Origin: Desarmillaria ectypa
Lineage: Eukaryota; Basidiomycota; Agaricomycetes; Agaricales; Physalacriaceae
Direction of reading: 5' to 3'
DNA length: 64,000 bases
Assembly: GCA_030407005.1 (NCBI GenBank)
Contig: JAUDYN010000002.1
Location: 4,092,001 to 4,156,000, forward strand
Part shown: piece by piece, positions 56,751 through 64,000 of the stretch
Position numbering within the stretch: the first letter of the stretch is position 1
Layout of the letters: the number at the start of each line of letters is the position of its first letter
Program-made: the position numbers and the translations under genes
The notes under the pieces: generated by a model
Database searches by the model: none
What the model saw: the letters and a program-made list of their open reading frames with translations, nothing else
Told to the model about the DNA's origin: nothing

Positions 56751-58520
56751 TCAATTCAGAGCTCCTAGAATACCTGCAGATAGATATTCATGTAATGGTC
56801 TTGGTAGCTCTTTAGTGAATATATCTGCTAAGTTCTCCTCTGATGTGCAGTGCTGAACTTTGACTTCATTTGAAGCCATGCGCTCACGAATGAAGTGGTG
56901 CCGTATGTCTATGTGCTTCGATCGCGCGTGGAATACGGCATTCTCAGCGAATTTAATCGCTGACTGATTGTCGATGAAAATAGTGGTTGCACCATCAGGT
57001 GGCAATCCTAATTCAGTTAAAATTGCCCACAACCATATTACTTCTTGGGTTGTTTGCGAAAGGGCCATATATTCTGCCTCTATAGTGGATAGAGCTACAG
57101 TGGGCTGTTTCTTTGAACTCCAAGTAACAGCTCCCCCTGCATAGGTACAGACATAACCAGATGTTGATCTTCTATCTGTCCTGTCTTCTCCCCAGTCTGA
57201 ATCTGAGTAGGGTATCAGTTCATCTGTAGTTCCTCCATATGTGGTTCCAAAATCCAGAGTCCCCTTCAAGTAATGGCAAACTCATTTCAGAGCTGTGACA
57301 TGCTCAGTGGCCAGATTTTGTACATATTTGCTTAATTCCATGACAGCATGTGCAATGTCAGGCCAAGATCCATTGGCTGCATACATCAGAGATCTGACAC
57401 CAGTATGGTAATATTGCCTGGTGGCTGTGTCAGTGCTCCAGGGATCATCTTCGGGGATTTTCTCTAGCCATACATTTGGGTCCATAGGCATTTTGACTGG
57501 TTTGCAGTCTTTCATGCCCATTCGCTCAAGTACCTTCAAAATATATGCCTTCTGTGATAAGGTAATGGTACCCTTCTCCCAATTCCTGTCTATCTTCATG
57601 CCCAATATGTATTGAATCTCCCCTATGTCTGTAACATTTAGCTTCTTCTTAAGCTCTTCTTTCATAATAGACATGGTTTCATCATCTGGGGCAAGCAGTG
57701 TCATGTCGTCTACATGCACAACTACAATTATAGGACCAGAATCCATCTGTCTGATATACACACATTGATCACTGATCAATCTTGTGTATCTTAGTCCCAA
57801 AAAGGTAGCATTTAATTTCTCATTCCAAACTCAGCCAGATTGCTTGAGTCCATATAATGTCAATTTGAGGTGTGCTGCCTTGCCACTCCCATTGGAATAT
57901 TCAGGTGGCTGTGCCATATAAATAGATTCATTGAGCTTTCCATTTCAGTAGGCTCTAATGACATCCATTCCATGAATAATCAGGTTTCTTTGTGTGGCAA
58001 TAGCTATAAGTAGGCAGAATGTTTCCAGCCTAACTACAGGTGCATATGTCTCAAAGAAATCAATTCCAGGTTTCTGTGAAAATCCTTTTGCAACAAGTCT
58101 GGCTTTGTGCCTGGTGATTTTCTCATCACCATCTCTTTTCAGCCTGTAGGTCCAACAAGTAACCTATCCTAAGGTAATTCTTCCAGCTGCCATGTGCCTA
58201 GAGAAGTCAATAGATTATATTCTTCATCCATTGCTTTCTTCCAATGATGCCAATCTGGTCTTGTTTTGGCTTCTTCAAGGCTTAATGGCTCATCACTGAG
58301 GTTATTTGTAGTCTCTCTCATACATGCATATTCTACTGCAATATTTGCAGTCTTCAGTGGTTCCTTTGTTACTTCATGCTGCTTCTCTGGCAATTTCATG
58401 CCTCATGAGGCTGGATTGTTAAGGAACCGGTAACTTGGTGGGGCTACTGATGCAATCTGGACCAATTTGTTACATGGCTGAATCATCTTCCCATACTATA
58501 CAGGTAACTTTGATTTGGTT
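56751..58520 (-). pseudogene. Copia reverse transcriptase and RNase H
   Basis: RT begins near EAKTRPDWHHWKKAMDEEY (about 58,280) and includes HKARLVAKGFSQKPGIDF, LYGLKQSG, stop, VWNEKLNA and the catalytic VVHVDDMTLLAPDD (57,720). Then come DIGEIQYILGMKID, GSWPDIAHAVMELSKYV and RNase H (YSDSDWGEDRTDRRSTSGY; STIEAEYMALSQT; HIDIRHHFIRER), ending in TAA after GALN near 56,751. The two largest frames (57,800-57,282 and 57,269-56,751) are separated by a single stop. Several other stops make it inactive. Confidence 0.9.
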
Positions 58521-58521
58521 G

Positions 58522-59541
58522 CTAGGGTATCAAGGGGCATTTCCCCTTCCCAGCACCTGTGGATTTGCCTGAAATATCATCATTTCTATCCAGAATTTGC
58601 TCAACTTTGCTCACTGACTCCTCCTTGAGCAGTGGAAGATAGGACACAATATATTTATTATTGTTAGCATTTAGAAAGCTGTCTTCAGGGAATATAACAT
58701 TTCTTGAGGTCTGCATCTGCCTGGTCTGTGAATTGTAGTATCTCCAGGCTCTTGATTCATCTGTAAGACCTGTAAAAATAAATTCCCTTGATTTTAGGTC
58801 AAGTTTTAACCTTTTGTTATCCTGTTGCAACACTCAGCACTTTGTTCTAAATTCCTGAAGGGTTGAAATGTCTGGTTTTGTTCTATAAAACACTTCTTCT
58901 GGAGTTAGATCATTTCTGATGACCCTGGTTAATGATCAGTTCTTCAAATATGTGGCATATGCCACTGCCTTGGGCCATAAAAATTTCAGCAGGTGATGTT
59001 CTTCTAGCATAGCATGAGCATGCTCCACAAGAGTTCAATTGACTCTCTTGGTGACTCCATTTTAGGATGGAGAATATATAAAAGTCAGTTCCAACTGGAT
59101 GCCATTGCTCTGGAGATATTCCTTGCTATTATCAATCCTCATAAACTTCAGACCCCTTCCAGTGTGGACTTTGATGTATTTTTGATACTGCTGAATCTTC
59201 ATTTGGATTTTTGTACCCTGTTTCAACTTCAGAAAATACAACATTGTTCTCTGGGATTTCCCATCTGTGAAGCTTATGTAATATCTTTCTCCATGGATAC
59301 CCTGAGTTTGGGCTAGCCCTCATAAGTCCAAAAATGTCATTTCACCTATTTTAGTATAATTTCTTTCAGCTTCTTGTTGAAATGGCTCAGCATGATGCTT
59401 GGCCTGTATGCAGGTGTTGCAATCCCTCTGGGACACCACCAACTCATCCACATCCATTCCCTTGACCATTTTCTTCCTAAATAGTCTCTTTACTGATCCC
59501 ATGTTTAAGTGGCCCATTACCTGATGCCATTTCTGCCATGA
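58522..59541 (-). pseudogene. Copia integrase
   Basis: GAG-pre-integrase region with zinc motif (MGHLNMGSVKRLF; CNTCIQAKHH), integrase core (FLDL; YISFTDGKSQRT; MRIDNSKEYL for the usual R-DNGGEY) and the C-terminal region with DESRAWRYYN and FPEDSF. Stops at PS-NG and VN-TLVEHAHAML. The catalytic core is recognisable but broken. Confidence 0.85.
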
Positions 59542-59960
59542 TCAGGCAGGTTTTGTCACACAGGCCTGGGTTGTTTCTGATACAATAATACCTAGGCTAT
59601 ACAGCCTTGATACTTTATCTCCATGGCCAATTCTTTTGCCATGTGATGAGATAATATCCATCTGAGATTCTTTGAATTTGAGTTCAAACCCAGCATCTGT
59701 GATGCACCCTAATGATATAAGATTGAATGGTGCTTTGGGGCAATGAATACAGTCCTTTAGAGTGACTACAGTAATCTTGCTCCCCTCAACCATTTTAATC
59801 TTAACTATCTCTCTTCCCAAGCCTTTTGACTTTCCTACACTAATAACTTCATGTCCTGGGGTCTTAACATAGTCAGAAAAAATGCAATCTATTCTTGACT
59901 ATATGCTTGGTAGTGCCTGAGTCTCTGATCCATGATGATGCTACAAGTGCAGTGGCTATG
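59542..59960 (-). pseudogene. Copia protease
   Basis: The retropepsin active site SSWIRDSGTTKHI (DSG intact) at about 59,930-59,900 is followed, after a frame break, by GREIVKIKMVEGSKITVVTL and DCIHCPKAPFNLISLGCIT, the normal copia order before the pre-integrase domain. Confidence 0.8.
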
Positions 59961-60026
59961 ATGTCTTTTGCCTAAAATGCATAATCTTCTTCATTGGAAT
60001 CTGACTTAGATATCTTCTTGGAGAAT

Positions 60027-60563
60027 TCAGGAGATCAACTGGTATAAATCCTTCAAGTCTGCAGTGTCCACTGATGAAATGAATGAATTCCATAATTCTG
60101 GAAGTGATGTAAGTAGTGTGATTGAGAAGTCCTCCTCCTCAACAGTCTGCTTAAGGGATGCCAGCTCCTCCTGATAAGACCTCATAGTTCTAATATACTC
60201 CTCTATATTTCCTCCTTCTTCACACTGAGCTCTAAAGAATTTCCTTCTAACAAGGACAATTCTCATGGGTCCCTTTGACTCATACATGTTCTTCAGAGCT
60301 TTCCAGGCTTCTGCCAAAGTCTTAGAACCAGCAATATACACCAGCGGGCCATCTGAAGCCCACAGCCTTATTGTTGAAAAAGCCTTCCTATTGCTCTTTT
60401 TCCAATCTGCCACCAGTGCTGCTTCTGCCAGGGCCACAGAGCTTCCATTGGCATAGTCAATTAGACCTAAATTGGTTAGTATATTGATCATCTTGACTTT
60501 CCATGTTGGGCAGTTTTCTGGGCCCTTAAGGGGTTTAATCCTATACATGGACTGGCTATCCAT
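60027..60563 (-). pseudogene. Copia gag (UBN2-type), C-terminally truncated
   Basis: The frame starts at MDSQSMYRIKPLKG (60,563), 86 bp inside the LTR. It contains the Gag core of copia elements: NCPTWKVKMINILTNLGLID, EAWKALKNMYESKG and YIRTMRSYQEELASLKQ. It ends with a stop after LYQLIS at 60,027. The zinc knuckle normally downstream is not clear. Confidence 0.88.
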
Positions 60564-60648
60564 TTGGTTCTATATGTGTATGTAAAGTATGAGAGTGCAA
60601 AGTTGGTGATGATGTAAGTAGTTCAGTTAGGGCTGGGGCCCATAACCT

Positions 60649-61281
60649 GTTGTAATGAGAGTGAGGAGAACATAGAAATGATGGTAAAATACTGCCTCTT
60701 GAGCAAGAGGTGTCCTACTTAAATACATGTTGTGCTACTTCTAGAACTTACTACAAAATACTATGTATGTCCACTTTTACAGTCCAAAGTTGATCCTGCT
60801 GAGTAAACCAATCCTTTGAGTGTTAGGGCCTGTCTTAGGCATGTGACTTGGGGCGTCAGCTGATCCCTCTGGGCTGTTATGCATTCGAATAGTTACCCAG
60901 TTGAGAGATTTAGGCTGGGCCTTTAGTGTAGTGCAAGTAAGAAGTATATGAATTAAGTTTAGTTGAAAGATAGAGTACAATGGTGTAGTTTACTCTGTTT
61001 ATATACTCTTTCTATGGTGATATATTTAGGTGAAATGGTTCAGTCCATGCTGGAATGGTGTCGAAGTTGGATGGTCCAGAAGGATCATTGGTCCAATAGA
61101 AAGTGTCTGGGATGACAGACGGTGAGAATGAGGGTAGTAGCTGGTGAGTAGCTGGATATGAGTCGGAATTGTTGATAGATAAGATGGATGAGTCATGGAT
61201 ATGACTTGGATAAGATTAGATAATGGAAAAATCATAACATTGAGTACATTCTAGTACTTGCTCAGGATTGCTATCCCAACA
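60649..61281 (-). repeat. 5' LTR of the copia element, split by a solo LTR
   Basis: Family LTR of about 209 bp when the nested insertion (60,821-61,239 plus one TTGAG) is removed. TATA-like TACTTAAATACATG is shared with the other copies. Confidence 0.88.
60821..61239 (-). repeat. Solo LTR of the element B family nested in the copia 5' LTR
   Basis: 419 bp, plus-strand TGTTAGGGCC ... AAAAATCATAACA, homologous to 14,177-14,599, flanked by the perfect duplication TTGAG (60,816-60,820; 61,240-61,244). Confidence 0.92.
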
Positions 61282-61546
61282 AGAAGGAATTCAGGTGTTA
61301 CAATAAAAAGTGACATGTACAAAGGCCTGACCATGGACATGAGAGAGGGGAAACAGCAGCATTCAATGTCAATGGAAGTTGTGGACTCTCAGCTCAGCCT
61401 GGTCATCTGGACTCTCACTCACAAAGTTGTCAACAAGATATTTTGTGTTTTTCCGGGTTTATACACACATAACTCAATCATCTTTCTCTAGTCTTTCAAA
61501 TTTCATGTACTATATACCATATGCTCTCCCTATACAGCCCAGCACT
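61282..61546. other. Unassigned sequence
   Basis: A short plus-strand frame (VVDSQLSLVIWTLTHKVV) without recognised family. The stretch ends GCACT, the target duplication of the following solo LTR. Confidence 0.4.
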
Positions 61547-61944
61547 TGTTGAGAATAAGTGTAGTATATACAATGTATGAGCTAAGTACAACTCAAATAT
61601 AGTCTATAATATGAAGGATAGCAAAGAGAGTTGTAAGTTCAATTACCTACAAAGGAACCCGGGTAAGTCTAGCAAGTGCTAGGCATAGCTAGAAATGTCC
61701 AACAAGCACTAGGCATAGTTGAACTTAATCACTCAAGGTTCATATGAAGTAGTGGAGTTTAGCAAGTAGATTTTGATGTCCTTTCAGGCAGTTTCGTACA
61801 GTTTAAGTACTATAGCATTATTCTAGAACTTACCAGAGGAAATTTAGAGAAGAAACATTGAGAAATTTCCTACACTACATTGAAATGAAAAGAAGGGTAA
61901 GGAAAGTGAAGGCTAAATATAGAAACTGGTAAATATCCATAACA
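61547..61944 (+). repeat. Solo LTR, family K (398 bp)
   Basis: TGTTGAGAATAAG ... ATCCATAACA, flanked on both sides by GCACT (61,542-61,546; 61,945-61,949). It is the reference copy that identifies the split family-K LTR at 3,080-3,167 plus 10,955-11,235. It contains two CAAGYRCTAGGCATA motifs. Confidence 0.92.
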
Positions 61945-64000
61945 GCACTAATGCCACAGCTATGCCTGCTATGAATTCTCAGTATCTATTCAATATCATG
62001 TTCATGCTGTAGAGGAGTGACAAACCTTGTTTCTTGAGGCAGTGTGAGATTGGATTTGTTATATTGGTTAAGGATTAACTATACACATAGATATTAAACT
62101 GATACATCCAGGTATAAATTAGTCAAAGAAGGGATCAAAGAGCCTATTCACTGTCATACCATAGCTGATATCACAATTTGCTGGTGAAAATGGATAAGGA
62201 GCTTCATATAATTAGTATACGCATCCTAGCATATTGGAAAATGGCAAATGGATTGTCTTGCTTCGATGGATGAATGAATGACTGGCAAGAAGGACAGCAT
62301 GTAAAAATATACAACTTACTTCCAGCACAGAAAAGCAGAACTGTATCATAAATAATCTCAGAGAGGCATGGAAATAGGCACAGAGTATATTGAGCCTCAC
62401 GATTCGACGACTTGATGTAAGGAAGCACAACCGAAAGCTGATCCAAAACAGAATTGAAGTTCTGTACACTGCCAACCCATGGTGTTTCTTTTCCATTTTT
62501 CCCAAAGTGAGCCTTGTTACAGCCTAAATTCCGTTGAAATTTATGTAATGTGCTGGACCAAAGTAGAGGGCACAGCAGGAGTTGCTATAAAAAGAGTGCC
62601 CGACATTTTTAACAATTGCGTATGGTCCCTGCTCGTAGAGACTGCGATCAAGATAGCCGGAGAATATAAAGACGTCGCGGTTGTATTAAAACATGTGTAA
62701 GGGTTGGTCCAATCATGGACCACCTACTTTTCTAGGATTTGATATTGGACCATGATGTTGTCGTCCAACCCACTTGCGATGGACGTACACTATCTTCTGA
62801 GATCCCGAATGAGGATAATACACTCTCGTTATGCAACGCCAGTTACGGTACTACCTATATCTGTATTAGGATGCTACTCTAGATGCACAGAGTTTCATGT
62901 CTTACGTCTGCAGTGTCTAGCGTCTTTTCACCAGATATATATGACTATAAAGTCGTTATATTGGGACGACATTGACAAACGCATGTCAGCTCAAATCCCT
63001 AACAGCTCGAGGCTCAGAAGTATGCCGCATTCTCATCTCCACCCAAATATGCACGAAACCCTAATCCAGATGCTTCTACAAGCCGCATCGGGTTTTGCTA
63101 GTAATTTCTGCACGTCATAACTTACGTTTTATCCGACTTTCCACTCTTATAGATACTCCGGGCATAGATCCTTCATCATGAAACCCCGTGCATCCGACTT
63201 GGAGGAAGCCTGGCCACTCGAAAGCATTGACGCCGAGAGAGGAATTCCGGAAGTATCAAAGGGCGGCGTTTAGGTGGGAGAGTGTTTTGACCCATGAAGT
63301 AGGTCCTTGGCAGTAGCGATATCGGTGCCGGCTGGCGTGCTGATTATCAGTGCATGCGCGCGGAAGCCCTATCATCAGAGTGATGCTTCATGGTCATACC
63401 TAGAGCGAAAATTTATTAGTAATTTTCTATAATTATGGCTGATTTTCTTACTGTTCACACGATATTTGAGATACCCAGCAGGTATGATCCATATCCCGAG
63501 ACAAGTCCAGGTGTTGATTACAATGCTGCCATCTGAGGTCGCAGCTCCACCTGATATGGCTTCCCGGAGGTAAGGCAAAGTTCCCGACGCGGCCCACTAA
63601 CACTAACGTTCATGCATACAGTCAGCGCACCGACCAGCATCGATGAAGGCTACGTTGTCAGGATAGAGGACGGCCCTCCGCTTGCGGTTTGCTTTCTTAA
63701 GTACTCCCGCAAACTGTTGTTCGACCCATGTCCTCGAGTTGAACAAAGAGAACCTGCTAGATAGCGGTAGGCGGTCTTGAGCACAGAGAAGCTATCTTGC
63801 TAGCGAAGACATCAAAGAAATCTGTGCGGAAGAGAATGGTCAACCTTTACGATATGCATGTCCTACGAAGGAACGCACCTGATACCCAAAATCCAAACGA
63901 TATTTTTGCGATGCTCTCCAAGGACCTAAGATATAAATATTGACAGTAGACACGCTTATACGCCAAAATATTGGTTTATTGTGGAAAGAAGAGGGTAGGC
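61945..64000. other. Right edge, no recognised gene
   Basis: To about 62,500 the sequence is CpG-poor and repeat-like; beyond that it is CpG-rich, host-like DNA. Open frames such as 62,752-63,120 (plus) and 62,204-62,505 (minus) show no domain or splice structure I can support. Confidence 0.4.

Larger units (their letters stand above)
56532..61281 (-). mobile_element. Ty1/copia LTR retrotransposon (minus strand)
   Basis: 5' LTR 61,281-60,649 (interrupted by a solo LTR), leader, gag, protease, integrase, RT, RNase H, polypurine tract and 3' LTR 56,743-56,532. Integrase before RT is diagnostic for copia. No matching target duplication: the flanks are ACATA and AGAAG. Most of the body has lost CpG, except a patch in RNase H. 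Confidence 0.9.

Overview
The window looks like a repeat-rich region of a filamentous basidiomycete genome, most likely an Agaricomycete. Evidence: short 45-60 bp GT-AG introns, many-exon small genes, Ty3/gypsy elements ending in a chromodomain, one Ty1/copia element, and host-like genes of types common in mushroom-forming fungi. I found no rRNA, tRNA or CRISPR array.

1-28.5 kb is a stack of nested, mostly minus-strand Ty3/gypsy elements. At 0.4-2.6 kb lies an apparently intact ten-exon minus-strand gene (558 codons) with a Cys-rich domain. It is followed by a plus-oriented LTR (family A) split by a family-K LTR, which is split in turn by element A (3,168-10,954). Next come a plus-strand integrase/chromodomain fragment (E, 11.9-14.06 kb) and element B (14,177-25,649; 423-bp LTRs, target duplication CTGCA), inserted in the gag of a decayed element C. 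Two oppositely oriented family-A LTRs sit inside B's gag, and the gag segment between them is inverted.

28.5-38.3 kb holds a complete but dead element G (28,564-35,261; 430-bp LTRs, target duplication CCTAT) with no CpG dinucleotide that I could find, then three solo LTRs with recognisable target duplications.

38.3-56.2 kb is host-like, CpG-containing DNA built as a 5.1-kb inverted duplication with no indels (39,788-44,883 against 51,148-56,243). Each arm carries a Gal80-like NAD(P)-binding protein gene (372 aa), a decayed alginate-lyase-like gene and a frameshifted SMP/C2 lipid-transfer-like pseudogene. The 6.3-kb spacer contains an intact eight-exon gene for an aerolysin-like (putative pore-forming) protein of 282 aa.

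56.2-61.3 kb is a copia element (minus strand) abutting an inverted LTR-plus-leader copy of itself, with another solo LTR nested in its 5' LTR. A perfect solo LTR of family K follows (61,547-61,944); I recognise nothing in the last 2 kb.

The theme of the window is mutation and recombination in transposons. The decayed elements lose CpG dinucleotides specifically: all 13 pol stops counted in element B are TGA at expected Arg (CGA) positions, and paired LTRs differ as TG against CA. The LTRs have driven nesting and at least one inversion. The ten-exon gene shares the unusual ACTAGT enrichment of element A and runs antisense to the adjacent LTR, which raises the possibility that it is a spliced antisense cargo gene of that retrotransposon family. 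All assignments are by reading the sequence; no database search was run.
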